From Conchocele bisecta (Eukaryota > Mollusca > Bivalvia > Lucinida > Thyasiridae), in contig CM055280.1 of assembly GCA_029237695.1 (NCBI GenBank), positions 33,390,616 through 33,454,615 on the forward strand: DNA of 64,000 nt. Direction: 5' to 3'. Shown here one piece after another: positions 21,330 through 32,447 of the stretch. How positions within the stretch are numbered: position 1 is the first letter of the stretch; the number at the start of each line of letters is the position of its first letter. The translations under genes and the position numbers were made by a program. The notes under the pieces are model-generated. The model was not told the DNA's origin. It saw nothing but the letters and a program-made list of their open reading frames with translations, and made no database searches.

Positions 21330-21985
21330 GGGTTGTATAAGGGGTCATCTTGTCAAACTGGGATCAATGCTTTGTTTTGCGAGCAAGTGCGGACAAAAGC
21401 CACATTAATGTAACCTGATCAGGGTCTACTGTGTTCAGAATTCAACAGAAAACAATCTACAACTCGGTCAAAACCTGGGAGTGCGATAACATCTATACTG
21501 GCCGCGAATGAAATATTAAGGCTGGTTTTGTCAAATTGTGGCCCAAATGTGAATGTCACCGAAGAAATAGGGCTTACGGCTTTTGCAACAAACGTAGACC
21601 CAGATCAGGATGCACATCTATGTAGTCTGATCAAGGTCTCCACTGTTGGGCATTCACTATGTGAAACACCATCATGCTTCTAACAAACAGTACAGGGGCC
21701 CATTTCACTAAACTTTGTACGACTAAAATGTTCGTAAGTGCAAATTTAGGATCGTCTGCAAATGAACCAAGTTTACAATTCCAATATATTTGTAAGACGC
21801 AGATCAGGGGTCAGTCCCAGAACTGGGGACAATCCAAGAACGGGGGCCGAAAACATGATGTCAATCCCAGAACGGGGGCCAGACTGACAACGGCCAGAAA
21901 AGGCAAACAAATTACACACATGGGACATTTGCAGGAAACGATCATCATGGAAACAGAAAAGGCATATGTTTAATTCACTTTATTA
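21330..21985. other. D-like and family L fragments, no gene
   Basis: Bases 21400-21665 hold scattered family D phrases (CTGATCAGGGTCTACTGTG, TGTAGTCTGATCAAGG). Bases 21694-21790 are the left half of family L (GGGCCCATTTCACTAAACTT, TGTACGACTAAAATGTTCG). Bases 21800-21895 have a repeated CCCAGAACGGGGGCC-type phrase. Confidence 0.5.
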
Positions 21986-22198
21986 TTAACCCTTACACTG
22001 CCGACTTAAATGTTGTCGTCTGCTGTTTATTTATTTGTTTATTTTTTCTCATAAAAAACATGGTTTGACAGCATTTTAGAATCATTTCCAGTGGAAATGA
22101 TTCTAAAGTGCTGTCAAACCATGTCTTTATTGAGAAAGAAGGCAAATCATAAAGCATCAGCAGACGACAATTTTCGTGCTCAGCAGTCTAAGAGTTAA
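21986..22198. repeat. Family A-like foldback element
   Basis: TTAA (21986-21989) then CCCTTACACTGCCGAC. The right end is GCAGTCTAAGAG then TTAA (22195-22198). The core pairs AGAATCATTTCC with GGAAATGATTCT, and the outer arms read ACATGGTTTGACAGCA/GCTGTCAAACCATG. Confidence 0.8.
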
Positions 22199-22415
22199 TC
22201 ACGACACGGTGGTTATTGTACGTTCAACTTCAATACGTCTTCAATACTCGCCGCCATTTTTTATCTGGACACAAGCGACAAGAGCGTGACGTTATGTCAC
22301 TAACTTTGACGTCATTCAAGCTTGAAATCAAAACAGTTTAATTCAGAATGTATGAAATTGGCCCCCGTTTTGGTAAAAATTGGCCCACATTCTGGGATCC
22401 CCCCCCCCCCCGTTC

Positions 22416-22589
22416 TGTTCACAGGGATTCCGCTGGCGATCGCCACTTTCGCTATTGGCGATAAAAAATTACAATTTTCGGAAAAAAATACAAAAAAAAA
22501 ATCTTTTTTTTTTTTATTATTATTTTTTTGAAAATTGTAATTTTTTATCGCCAATTGTTATTTTCCCCAGCGGAATCCCTGCGTTCAGG
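22416..22589. repeat. Family W foldback element
   Basis: CAGGGATTCCGCTGGCGATC on the left and CCCCAGCGGAATCCCTG on the right. Inside, CGATAAAAAATTACAATTTT and its complement flank an A then T homopolymer centre. The element forms one long hairpin. Confidence 0.8.
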
Positions 22590-22930
22590 GAATGACCCCC
22601 GATCTGAGTCTTACATATTGGACCATATAACAATTGTACCATGTGCCCCAGTTTGACAATCCTCGTGGCTCAAACCAACAAGGATGGTTGGCTTTGGTCA
22701 ATGAGGGACAAAATATTAATATTCATGTGTATATTTTGGCTTTAGCTTTTCAATTGAAAGGTCAAATACGGTTAAATGGCTTGTGAAGGCATGTGACCTA
22801 TTTACGCCTGAAGAGTTTGCCACTGTTTGGGACTATTTACTTATCAAGAACACCAGGCCCGTAGCCAGGGGGGGTCGGAGCGGTCGGATGCTCGAGGTTC
22901 ACTTTTTTAGCCTTGAGGTCCACTTTTTTA
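22590..22930. other. No gene seen
   Basis: Unassigned. Bases 22855-22880 contain CCCGTAGCCAGGGGGGGTCG, which may be the edge of another G-rich element. Confidence 0.45.
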
Positions 22931-22934
22931 GACC

Positions 22935-23042
22935 CCCATAGATACTTCAGACCCCTTGAGCCTTCGAAACGACCCCCCCTTCAAACAGGTAGATACTTCA
23001 GACCCCTTGAGCCTTCGAAACGACCCCCCCTTCAAACAGGTC
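22935..23042. repeat. Two-copy direct repeat
   Basis: AGATACTTCAGACCCCTTGA and GCCTTCGAAACGACCCCCCC TTC occur twice, starting near 22939 and 22991, about 52 bp apart. Confidence 0.75.
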
Positions 23043-23104
23043 TGGCTTCGGGTCTGAACACGGTGGCTAAATGATGTTTTCTTGTAAACAATTATTGGAT
23101 TAAC

Positions 23105-23216
23105 ATTTATTGAGCATATGCTGCATATGCAGCCTATGCTCAATAAATGTAAATCCATTAATTGAAGTTTCCAGACGAACATTTTAGTCACGCGAAGTTT
23201 AGTGAAACGGTCCCCT
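23105..23216. repeat. Family L right half
   Basis: Contains a small hairpin TTTATTGAGCATATGCTGCA, then GAACATTTTAGTCACGCGAA, GTTTAGTGAAACGG. The latter mirrors the left half at 21694. Also present at 33690-33880. Confidence 0.6.
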
Positions 23217-23269
23217 GTTATCTTCCGATCCAATTAAAATATTCAATATATCGGGATCAATTTTGATAC

Positions 23270-23600
23270 AATAAAATGCAGATACATTGACGTTCAACAC
23301 AGAGACTGCATGGGGGCTACAGAATGGATGATGACAAATAACTATATGAAGTTTCAAGTCAATCAGACTTGGGGTTACAGAGATATAACAGACAGCTTAA
23401 AATGCAATGCAAATTTCTTAGTCATTTGACCTTGACCTTGAACACAGGGGTCACATGGGTGGACAGACAGGAGTGTGAACTGATGGGAGGGTGTACGGAT
23501 GGACAGATGGGCGGGTGTACGGATGGACAGACGGGCGGGTGTACGGATGGACAGACGGGCGGGTGTCGTGCAGGTGTGACCGACGGACGGAGAAGAGGGT
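23270..23600. repeat. Dispersed repeat with 24-bp tandem
   Basis: Phrases such as ATATGAAGTTTCAAGTCAAT and GACCTTGACCTTGAACACAG precede about four units of GTGTACGGATGGACAGACGG (24-bp period) at 23490-23570. The layout recalls the GACGGACGG block inside the 60285 array. Confidence 0.65.
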
Positions 23601-24020
23601 CAAAATATCAGGTGCGCATGACTAAATTTGCTCAACATGAAGAATACTAATGAACGCTATTCTACAATTAATGGTGAAATGCACAACTTATCTGTCAATA
23701 ATCACAAATGCCCAACACCATATCGGACAGCTATATATTGGAACAAAACGTGTCAACGGGGTCATAAATGTCCATTGAAAATACTTGACACACGACAGTA
23801 AAATGGTCTGGCTACCATAGAGGCTTGATAAGCGTATCTCAAGCAATCACTCAGTGATCTAGATCGGAGATTGAAGGCAAAAAAGAACCAGCCGGACTTG
23901 GACACAAGATCTAATTGATAGTGAAAGTGAAAGTGATATTAGCATACCGGTACTTAGTTTTCCACCCAACCGATATACTATTTTAGAATTGTGCCATGCC
24001 CGATTTTGGTGATTCTTCAT
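23601..24020. other. No gene seen
   Basis: Unassigned sequence, with no shared repeat found. Confidence 0.45.
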
Positions 24021-24024
24021 AATT

Positions 24025-24300
24025 GTGGCTGTGACTGGGGAAATGGGTCTTATGGGATTTGTGACCAGTGTAGCTCATGATCAAATTGCACACTCATGTT
24101 GCCAAACACTGTCTGATAACAATCTGTATTGTTTGTTAGAAGCATGACATGTACTTCATTGATGGAATGTCGAACAGTGCAGATCCAGATCAGACTGTGC
24201 TTGTGTGGGCTTAGCGGTTTATCCATGGATCGTAAATCGTGGATTTATCACAGATGAACAGTGATGATCAGGCTCTACCATTTCTCCAGTCGCATATCAT
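24025..24300. repeat. Family D element
   Basis: TGTGGCTGTGACTGGGGAAA at the left and CATTTCTCCAGTCGCATA at the right. Inside are ACCAGTGTAGCTCATGATCA and AGTGCAGATCCAGATCAGAC. A GGATCGTAAATCGTGGATTT insertion interrupts the usual right half. Confidence 0.7.
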
Positions 24301-24698
24301 AAATACATGAACCTGGATGTTGTATTACTTTCTTTGTCATGTTTTTTGCAATTGTTTATTTAGAAAAATGCAATATTGTCTGTAAATCATGACATCAATT
24401 TGATTTGATAAGATAATTTAAGGCCGGGCCATGCAACAGGTTCGATCCCACATTAAAGTACCTGGAGGAAACACACTTGTCCGTTATGGTGACCACAATG
24501 CTTTTGTTAATAAATATTTCAATAAAACTTTCAGACGAGAAACTCCTTTCTCAGCTAGAAACGTATATACCCTGATAGCACTCGAAAACGTAAGTCAAGT
24601 CATTATAATCGTGCGTCACAAGATCTCTTTTAGATAAGTTGGTAAGTTTAAATTAAATATCTACAGTGTTGTATCTATAATTGCGCCAGACAACATTT
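24301..24698. other. Family P trace, no gene
   Basis: GATAATTTAAGGCCGGGCCA at 24411-24430 echoes family P. The rest is unassigned. The 68-codon frame here has no recognisable features. Confidence 0.45.
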
Positions 24699-24945
24699 GT
24701 GGTGGTGACTGGAGAAATGGGGCTTATGAGTTTTACAACGAGTGTAGATCCAGATTAGCCTGTGCATCCGCACCATCTGATCAGGATCTGCACTGTTCGC
24801 CATTCCATCTATGAAATGCCCGTCATGGTTCTAACAAGCAATAAAGATCAATATCAGGCTACAGGAGTGTTCAATTTGATCAGGAGCTACACTGGTCACA
24901 AATCCCGTAAGACCAATTTCTCCAGTCACAGCCACATTTAACGAT
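24699..24945. repeat. Family D element, reference copy
   Basis: Termini GTGGTGACTGGAGAAATGGG and CCAATTTCTCCAGTCACAGC are inverted. Internal segments are GTGTAGATCCAGATTAGCCT, GTGCATCCGCACCATCTGAT, CACTGTTCGCCATTCCATC and AGGAGCTACACTGGTCACAA. The central part is the likely source of the 97-bp array unit at 11105. Confidence 0.75.
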
Positions 24946-25103
24946 TGTGAACTCATGCGAGAAATCAATGAGAATTGTCGTCTTTTGTGTTATAACTGGG
25001 TGAACGTAGATAAAATCCGAGGAAAAGTTAAAACAAGTACTCCCTGGTACTTGCAAACGCAGCTTATCTGCATTATATGTACTGGCACTTGTTATAAGTA
25101 CAT

Positions 25104-25354
25104 GTAAACTCGTAGACCGCTACTCACAACAATTGTCGGCTCCTGTTGCTTTTATATCTTGCCTTATTTCTCAATAAAAACATGGTTTGACAGCACTTCA
25201 GAATCATTTCCAATGGAAATGATTCTGAAGTGCTGTCAAAGCATGTTGTAAATTATTCTAAAGTGCTGTCAAAGCATGTTTTTGATGATAAAAATGGAAA
25301 ATAGAAAATAAACAGCAGACGACAAAAAAATGAAGATAGCGGTCTAAGGGTTAA
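25104..25354. repeat. Family A foldback element
   Basis: The left end is degraded (GTAAACTCGTAGACCGCTAC). The right end is intact: AGCGGTCTAAGGG, TTAA (25351-25354). The first hairpin around 25190-25240 has a perfect ACTTCAGAATCATTTCC stem, followed by a second AAAGTGCTGTCAAAGCATG arm. Confidence 0.8.
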
Positions 25355-25462
25355 ACATTGACAGTGTTGGTATTATTTGTTATTGTTACATGGTTTCCGT
25401 TGTTTGCACATATGTGCAAACATATAGCGCGTGCTGTGTGCATATGGCTTTAGGCAATGCTC

Positions 25463-25566
25463 ATTCCGGGGCCGCGCGTACTGGAAGTGCCTTCATGACG
25501 TCACTACGCGGAAGTGCCTTCATGACGTCACAACTTCATGACGTTCATGACGCGGCCCCGGAATAT
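25463..25566. repeat. Short hairpin with two CRE palindromes
   Basis: Arms ATTCCGGGGCCGCG (25463-25476) and CGCGGCCCCGGAAT (25551-25564) are inverted. Between them GGAAGTGCCTTCATGACGTC is tandemly repeated, giving two perfect TGACGTCA sites at 25496-25503 and 25523-25530. It is GC-rich, unlike its surroundings. Confidence 0.8.
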
Positions 25567-25779
25567 GAATACCGAAAATTATCTACGTGAATGGGACGAT
25601 TTATAAAAGTACTGAAAATACTGAATATAATGCTCAAATTACATCAGTTTTTTGTTGGAAATGTAACAATAACGTTTGATCATGTCCAGCTCGACATGAT
25701 CAAACCTTATATTAAAAATACAAGAAAACGAGAAAAGTGTGTGTTCATACTACCACTTTGATACTAAACAAGCTGAAAC

Positions 25780-26280
25780 AAAACATTTAACCAATGGATA
25801 TAGCTATGTAAATATTGCAATTTAAGTCAAGGTCACACAAAGGTCATATTTGATTCACAGCGGGGTTACGTGTACATCACTGGTTCATAATAGTGTGCAA
25901 GTGTGGTGACTGCAGACTTAATACTACTGACGATACATGTACAAGCTCAAACAAAAACTTTCACCAAGTGATATAACTAGGTAAATATTGCAATTTAGGT
26001 CAAGGTCACACAAAGGTCATTTGATTCCCAGTGGGTTGAGTCATTGGCGAATGATAGTGTGCAAGTGTTGTGGTAGTGGGCCTAATACTATTGAAGATAC
26101 AAGCTCAATCAAAAACTTTGGTCAAGGGAAGTAACTATGTAAATATTGCAATTGTAGGTCAAGGTCACACAAAGGTCTTGTCTTTCCTTGTGATGGACGG
26201 ACGGATGAACAGGACGGGACGGACAGACTGACAAGGGTCACCACTAAATGCCCCCTCCACTATCGTGGTGTGGCATAAAA
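25780..26280. repeat. About 165-bp tandem repeat, three units
   Basis: GTAAATATTGCAATTTAGGT and CAAGGTCACACAAAGGTCAT recur at about 25810, 25982 and 26138, with ATAGTGTGCAAGTG between them. The block ends in GGACGGACGG-like sequence and TGTGGCATAAAA, as in bivalve dispersed repeats of the GACGGAC type. Confidence 0.7.
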
Positions 26281-26491
26281 ATCAGTATGAAAATGGGTCC
26301 TTATGAACTAACTCTTTTCTATGTCTACTTGCAACAATAAAGTATTATCATGTTTATAGCATGTCTTGACGCATAGGGAATGTTTTCTTGTGAGCTACAT
26401 CAGGTACAGTATGACATAAACATAAGAATTACCCACCCAACTAATAAACCAGGCAACGATAAGTAATATACCCAGGCTGAGAAAAGGTACC

Positions 26492-26723
26492 TTAACCCGT
26501 AACATGCGGAAAACCTCTTTATGGGTATACAAAATCAATAATTTTCCGCAATTTTTTCTTGTTTCTCATCCAAAGTATATGTTGTGACCACTCATTTGAA
26601 CCGTCTCGACGAGACGGTTCAAATGAGTGGTAACAACATAAACTTTCATTGAGAAATAAGGAAAATAGAAAATAAATTGTGAATTTAGATACCTGTGAAT
26701 GGGTATCCCACATGAATGGGTTC
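26492..26723. repeat. Family B foldback element, full length
   Basis: TTAA (26492-26495) then CCCGTAACATGCGGAAAAC, the clearest left terminus of the family. The core is ACTCATTTGAACCGTCTC with its complement at 26589-26632. The right end CATGAATGGG then TTCA has one change in the TTAA. Confidence 0.8.
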
Positions 26724-27190
26724 ATTTAGAATTGAATAGCAGGATACATGTACATGATGGGCGCCAATATACCATTCCAGAAACCCTGGAGCCCAAGAGC
26801 AGATTGCATATATGCACGACGCTGGTTTCAAAAGACAAATGTTTACCAGCCCACTCGTGAAGCTCCGCCCCTAAACGTAATTTTGAATCACTATACTAGC
26901 ATGTGATGGTGGTGTGATACGAAGTGAGCGCGTGTGTGGACGATAACATGCTTTGCTTCTCGTAAACTGATGACAACAAGGCATAAAATCAGTTCTAAAT
27001 ATAGCAGCTGAACATTTGATGATTAATTTAAGAGATATTGGCGAAAGTGTCACAATATGCAATTAATTGAGACGAAATTCTGTTATTTCATTGGTCGAGA
27101 AACTAGGGAAAACAATAAAATATAAGAATAGGCCATTCACTTACAATTGGATAGGGGCCCAAACCTTGAAATTGTCCCTTGGATCAGAGA
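26724..27190. other. No gene seen
   Basis: Unassigned. The minus-strand 63-codon frame at 26871-27062 shows no recognisable domain. Confidence 0.45.
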
Positions 27191-27193
27191 CAT

Positions 27194-27443
27194 ACACTGC
27201 CCTCCCAAGTCAAACTGCAGTATCTGTTAAACTGCAGTATCTGCACTATGATGCTATGCTGACCCTGTGCAATCATCCCAAGTCAAACTGCAGCTGCAGT
27301 ATCTGTTAAACTGCAGTATCTGCACTATGATGCTATGCTGACCCTGTGCAATCATCTTGGGATGATTGCACAGGGTCAGCATAGCATCATAGTGCAGATA
27401 CTGCAGTTTAGCAGATACTGCAGTTTGACTTGGGAGGGCAGTA
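27194..27443. repeat. Long inverted repeat with duplicated left arm
   Basis: CTGCCCTCCCAAGTCAAACT begins the left arm and AGTTTGACTTGGGAGGGCAG ends the right arm. TCTGCACTATGATGCTATGC and ACCCTGTGCAATCATC occur twice on the left and once inverted on the right, with almost no mismatch. The fold is a hairpin with about an 85-bp stem and an extra left-arm copy. Confidence 0.85.
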
Positions 27444-27564
27444 CATGTAGGCATATCACTGACACCAAGGCCACATTTACATATTCATAGAATGTTTGTT
27501 TCCCATCTCCCAACCCTGCATTTTCGGGTAGGTACAATGTAGGTAGGTATTTTTTTTATCCCAG

Positions 27565-27852
27565 TAGCCTATTTCACCAACATTGCAAAGTATACTTTTC
27601 TAGCAAAGTATACTTTGAAGGAGAAATTTTCAATTTTAGGATAAATTTATTAATTTTTATTATACTGAATTTATTACATTATCACAGCCATTCTGGCTGT
27701 GATAATGTAATAAATTCAGTATAATAATTCTGCATACTTTTAATCATCAAATATATGCAGTCGTTAGTTCTATATGAAATAATGCTTTTCGGGAAAAATA
27801 AATGATTACTCCCTCAAAGTATACTTTGCAATGTTGGTGAAATAGGCTACAG
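27565..27852. repeat. Family H foldback element, best copy
   Basis: GTAGCCTATTTCACCAACAT and ATGTTGGTGAAATAGGCTAC are perfect terminal inverted repeats, followed by TGCAAAGTATAC on both sides. The centre pairs TATTACATTATCACAGCCA with its complement. No target duplication was confirmed. Confidence 0.8.
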
Positions 27853-28254
27853 ATTGTGTTAGTCATAAGCTAAAATACACTGACCGTGGTGGGTAGACAC
27901 TGGGACAAACCAAAAATAATCAAAATTAGTTATATAATTATTTGAGTCCGGCTTATTTTAGTGGGTCGGTTGGGAAACAGAAACCTATTTTATTATAGCC
28001 TACATTAGGCACATTATTTTCTTGGATAGTGCCTCAAATTTTGCCAGTTTGTCCAAAATTGAGGTTTTCTACTGTGTTTCACAGATACTTGTCTACATTA
28101 GCACCTACTTATGGTGTAAAGTGTTGCATTTCCTTTTGGGAAATTTAAACAATGGTGATATTTTAAGGGGTTGTTTAGCACAGTTCTGCACAGCTTTGTC
28201 AAGGATTATTTTTGGGTGTGAATGTAAGAGATTCTCACATCTGCCACACAGGTT
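27853..28254. other. No gene seen
   Basis: Unassigned. A 79-codon plus frame at 28022 has no recognisable similarity. Confidence 0.45.
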
Positions 28255-28425
28255 GAAGTAACGGACCGAGGTCTATAAATACATTAAATATGCCTAAAAG
28301 CATCAATAAACGGAAAAAAAATAAGCTAAACATTTTTTTTTTACTCCCTCCATTTTTTTCCGTTTATTGATGCTTTTAGGCATATTTAATGTATTTATAC
28401 ACCTCGGTCCGTTACTTCAACCTGT
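28255..28425. repeat. Family J hairpin
   Basis: GTTGAAGTAACGGACCGAGG, TACATTAAATATGCCTAAAA and GCATCAATAAACGGAAAAAA form the left arm. The right arm is the inverse, ending CGGTCCGTTACTTCAACCTG. Stem about 70 bp, A/T loop. Single arms are at 16660 and 56890-56935. Confidence 0.8.
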
Positions 28426-29011
28426 GATCTGCCAATGCTATTGAAGAGTCTCATGAAAATTTAATTCTTTCACTAAATTTTGTGAAAATATGCTCTGCTT
28501 TGCTGGAGATGTTGTAATATATACATCAACTTTCTTTGAGAAATGAGAAAAACAGAAAACAAAATACTTTGCTATTTTGATACAGTGACATTTTGATGTC
28601 ATTGACAATGGCAAACCAGGGACAGATTCGGGGGAGGGGGGCTTCTTCATTGAAATAATTTACTATATTTTCGAATTAGCACCGCTCGTTCGTCGACTGA
28701 GTTTAGCTTGGGAGACTGCTACATGTATGTGGGTCCGGCGGTATGCCCTCTGGAATATTTTTGATATCTACATCCCATTTTGGTGTGTTCTAACGCAGTT
28801 TAGAGCAAAAACATCTTTACTCGCCAAATTTTATGGGAGGGCGTTGCGCTGGGTTTTCCCCTACGTGGATCTGCCCTTGCAAATGGTAAAACACCCTGTT
28901 CAGATTCTGTGTATTTTTCTGCTGATATGCTATGATACTATTCAATCCTATATGAAAGTGCCATTTAGCACCACCCCCCCCCCCCCCCCCCCTGGGACCC
29001 CATATTATGTG
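28426..29011. other. No gene seen
   Basis: Unassigned, with a C homopolymer at 28975-28992 next to the start of a family W element. The 109-codon plus frame here is not recognisable. Confidence 0.45.
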
Positions 29012-29231
29012 ACCAGGGATTCTGCTGGCGATCGCCACTTTCGCAATTGGCGATAAAAAGTAAATAACAATTTGGCGAAACATTAAAAAAGTTTACAATT
29101 TTTCGAAAATAAATAATTTTTTTTGTTGTTTTTTTTGTTGTTTTTTTTTCTCGAAAATTGTAATTTTTTATCGCCAATTGTTTATTTTTTTTTGAAGTGG
29201 CAATTTTTTTATTTTCCCCAGCGGAATCCTT
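29012..29231. repeat. Family W foldback element
   Basis: CCAGGGATTCTGCTGGCGAT on the left and CCCCAGCGGAATCCTTG on the right. Inside, GCAATTGGCGATAAAA and AATTTTTTATCGCCAATTG are paired, with an ACAATTTTTCG/CGAAAATTGT centre. Confidence 0.75.
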
Positions 29232-29358
29232 GTGTGACTACCCATGACCAAAACTACTGTGTCTTACCTGTGTCCCCTCGTCGCTGGGCAGACAAACTGG
29301 AAACTAGGCCGATCACGACCACTGCGCTTAAAAGCGCCCTGAAATGTAAGTACAATAT

Positions 29359-29604
29359 TTAACCCTTTCAACACTACAGACCTTTGCAGTGTTTGCAAAC
29401 AGTGTAGATCCAGATGAGCCGGCTCGTAACGAGCCGTCTCATCAGGATCTGCACTTTTTGCAAGTAATTTCCTTATTTTTCAGAAGAAAAACCATCCATC
29501 TCCTTTTCATAAAAGGACTGGTCTGAAAATAATTTTGCACTACTGGATTGGTCTGAAAATCAGCATCAAAGTCCATTCCAGCTACTTAGGGTTGACAGGG
29601 TTCA
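29359..29604. repeat. Family C foldback element, nearly complete
   Basis: TTAA (29359-29362) then CCCTTTCAACACTACAG. The core is ATGAGCCGGCTCGTAACGAG, CCGTCTCATC. The right end is TAGGGTTGACAGGG then TTCA, one base off TTAA. Confidence 0.8.
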
Positions 29605-29615
29605 TTACCAGGGTC

Positions 29616-29850
29616 TGGTTTCACTAAACTTTGTACGATTAAGAAGTTTGTAAGTGCAAAATAGAAATCCACAATGACATTTGTTCTGACAGCTGATATT
29701 GGAAAATCTTTCGTGGATGTACTACATCTAATGACATGAACCCATAGGTATAAAATGCCAACATTAGAGAAACATGTTAATGAGAAACAAATTCATAGAA
29801 CTTTGTACGAACATTTTTATCGTACAAAGTTTATTAGTGAAACGGGCCCG
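29616..29850. repeat. Family L element, both ends
   Basis: The left end TGGTTTCACTAAACTTTGTA and the right end ACAAAGTTTATTAGTGAAAC are inverted, enclosing GTTTGTAAGTGCAAA. GGGTCT/GGGCCC flank the ends. Confidence 0.65.
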
Positions 29851-29944
29851 GCAGGCCAACACGTAGCCACAATGCATAGTGGTGCATGGCACAGTAGTTG
29901 GTCCTGGAATAATAGGCAAGGGCCTCAAGTTTTTTTTCCAATTT

Positions 29945-30320
29945 TTGTCTTGGTTTTGTTTGTTTGTTTATTGGTGTTTAACGGCCTATCAACAGCTAAG
30001 GTCATGTAAGGCCGGGCAAACGGGTTCAATCCCATTTTAACCTGCTTCATTGGGGGGGGGGGAAATCCTAAAATCAGAACTCAGAATATTTACATCGAGA
30101 TAAAATATATTCAGCCCTGAAATTAGAATAACCTGACCTGGTGCCAGGTCCATACTACACCAGTCACTTGGCCCCTTCCCCTAAAATAGGATTACGAATA
30201 ATCGTAATACTCGCATAAGGGGTAAAACCAGATTCAACTGTCACATACAAAATGCCAAAGACGTATGTGATGAGGGCCAAACCAGGTCTCCAGTCGGAAT
30301 TCCGGTAAGGATGAACCTCG
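29945..30320. repeat. Family P dispersed repeat
   Basis: TTTGTTTGTTTATTGGTGTT, TAACGGCCTATCAACAGC at the start. TTCAGCCCTGAAATTAGAAT, CACTTGGCCCCTTCC and CCAGTCGGAATTCCGGTAAG towards the end. More compact than the copy at 18225. Confidence 0.6.
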
Positions 30321-30609
30321 ATCCATGTGCAGATTCAGAACCCGGCGTGCGCTCCCCCCCCCTAGAATTCGCCGAGTAAAGATTTTTTACAAGTTACAAG
30401 GCACGTTTCTACGTTCGCGTTGTGAATTTATTGTTTATTTGGGGGGGGGGGGGGCGGCTTTGCTCCAAAATGCGCCAGAACGCAGGAAATGCGATGTAGA
30501 TTTCAAAAAAATTTCGGGGAGGAATGCCCTAGCTCTAGTCAAGTACAATGTATTGCAAAATAGATCTGCGCCTGCGATCGTTAAATTATCCATCGCATAC
30601 TCCCACCTG

Positions 30610-30800
30610 CCACCCACATTTTGCCTTGTTGCTTTGTCCAATTTTTGCCTTGGTGTTTTGTCTGCGCTTTGTCCAATTTTTGCCTTGGTGTTTTGTCAGC
30701 GCTTTGTCCAATTTTTGCCTTGGTGTTTTGTCCGCGCTTTGTCAAATTTTTGCCTTGGTGTTTTGTCCAGTTTTTGCCTTCAGTTTTTGCCGTGGTGTTT
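30610..30800. repeat. 35-bp tandem repeat
   Basis: Four to five units of TTTGTCCAATTTTTGCCTTG, GTGTTTTGTCNGCGC (35 bp) run from about 30629, the last ones partial. Long frames here on both strands are repeat artefacts. A G homopolymer at 30440-30453 lies just before. Confidence 0.8.
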
Positions 30801-30870
30801 TGTCTTGGAATAATAGACAAGAATTCTGCCACGGAAGTGGTTTCACGCCTGCCAAGGTATTTGATGGTGG

Positions 30871-31212
30871 CAGAGCACCAGATAAGTTTTGTATCTAAAG
30901 AGTATTATAGCCCCATATTTCAAATTCAATGCATATTTTACATTACAAATGTATTATTGATTTTCTTCCTTATTAAATAGGGAACAAATGATAAAAATAA
31001 AATAAATATAAAACATCACTTATTTCAGCTGTATTGACTTTTTGCAGCTCAACTAGTAAATTTTCAACTTTATTACATCATTTTCACTACTCAATTTGAA
31101 AATCAATGCGTATTTTCACATTGCTGTGAGTATTTTGTACTCCCACTTTTGATAATCAACGCGTATTCTGCTAAAAGATGTGCGTAAAATATGCACCTTA
31201 TCTGGAGCACTG
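30871..31212. repeat. Family G element
   Basis: CAGAGCACCAGATAAGTTTT at the left and GCACCTTATCTGGAGCACTG at the right, with TGACTTTTTGCAGCTCAACT inside. Confidence 0.7.
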
Positions 31213-31479
31213 TGTGTGTTGTGCAGAGTTGAAATTACACTGTATTTGTCTTAAATGATTACAAACAAGTGGGTGATATCACCTATGTAAATGGTTTCAT
31301 TGGCACATATATGGAGGTGTAAGGTGATCCTCCACGTGGGGAGGAATGCAGGGTATCCGGAGAAACCCACTGGTCCGATATGGTGACCACCATATCATCA
31401 TATGTACTGCCCGAACCCGAATTCCCTGTCTGTAATGCAGGGAGACTGTGAATTTGGGTTGGTACTGCCCCAGTCGGAG

Positions 31480-31876
31480 GATAAGGAATTATTAATTGAG
31501 TATTGTTACTCTGTCATGATTTCTGTAGCAATTGGGTATTTCAAAATTTTAATTGGGTAAAATAAAATCACACTACTGTTTTACACATCAACAGACAGCA
31601 ATTATTGAATAGTTTCCTTCGAAATGAAAACATGTCTTGGCATTTCATTAGAATTGTCTCCTTGGAGACAATTCTAATGAAATACCAATATGTGTTTTGA
31701 TGGAAAATAAGAAAAATATGCTATATTTGTGGTCTGTTTATTGTTGTCTGCAGCATGATAAAGGTACCACAATTTTTTTAATGCTTTTTGGTACTCTCTA
31801 CTTATGATTTCAATTCGGTTTTTGGCAATTTTAATTGGGTATTTAAACAAATACGCAGCTTATCTGGAGCCCTGAT
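31480..31876. repeat. Family F element
   Basis: The right end is GCAGCTTATCTGGAGCCCTG and the left end is worn (GAGGATAAGGAATTATT). The core hairpin ATTAGAATTGTCTCCTTGGA with its inverse is at about 31648-31680. Confidence 0.7.
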
Positions 31877-32440
31877 GGAGGGGAATCGACCTGTGCGCAT
31901 TTTTGGATATGTCAACAGCAAAAGCATTATTATTCCACCGATTTGCATGAAATACAGCGTACGAACCACGCAAAAGTGTGTAGTATCATCAACAGCTGGT
32001 CTTTTTTCTAACCTTTTTCCAGCCAGTTCCCCAATCACTTGCAAACAGTTTTCTGAAAATTTCTGATTTTTTTTCTCAAAAATGTTAAAAGTGTTTGAGG
32101 AAATGCCAAAATGTTGAAAAGAAACCTAGTTACATAAATCTTTTGATGGCATGTTGTGCAATGTCAATATTATTGCATATAATTATATCAAATATATAAA
32201 AAATAAATAAGGTTGTCTCTGAAATTACCTCCCTTGTTGTGTTCCGTATTTTGCTGATATTGATTTCAAAGAAAAGGAAATATGTTATACATGCCATAAA
32301 AAAGGGAACAAAAGATCAGAGCTTGTCCGGAAATTTAAGTTTGAATAATGTGTCGACTTCAACTTTTTGACTTCATTTGCTGAAAATATTGCATTTTTAA
32401 AAATCAATGTTGCCGAAAATGTTGATGCGATATATAAAAG
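31877..32440. other. No gene seen
   Basis: Unassigned AT-rich sequence. Several 60-90 codon frames have no recognisable domain. Confidence 0.45.
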
Positions 32441-32447
32441 GAGGCAA

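Noticed and set aside
30325..30980. Overlapping 110-160 codon frames in several phases
   Set aside because: Produced by the 35-bp tandem repeat, which is open in more than one frame.
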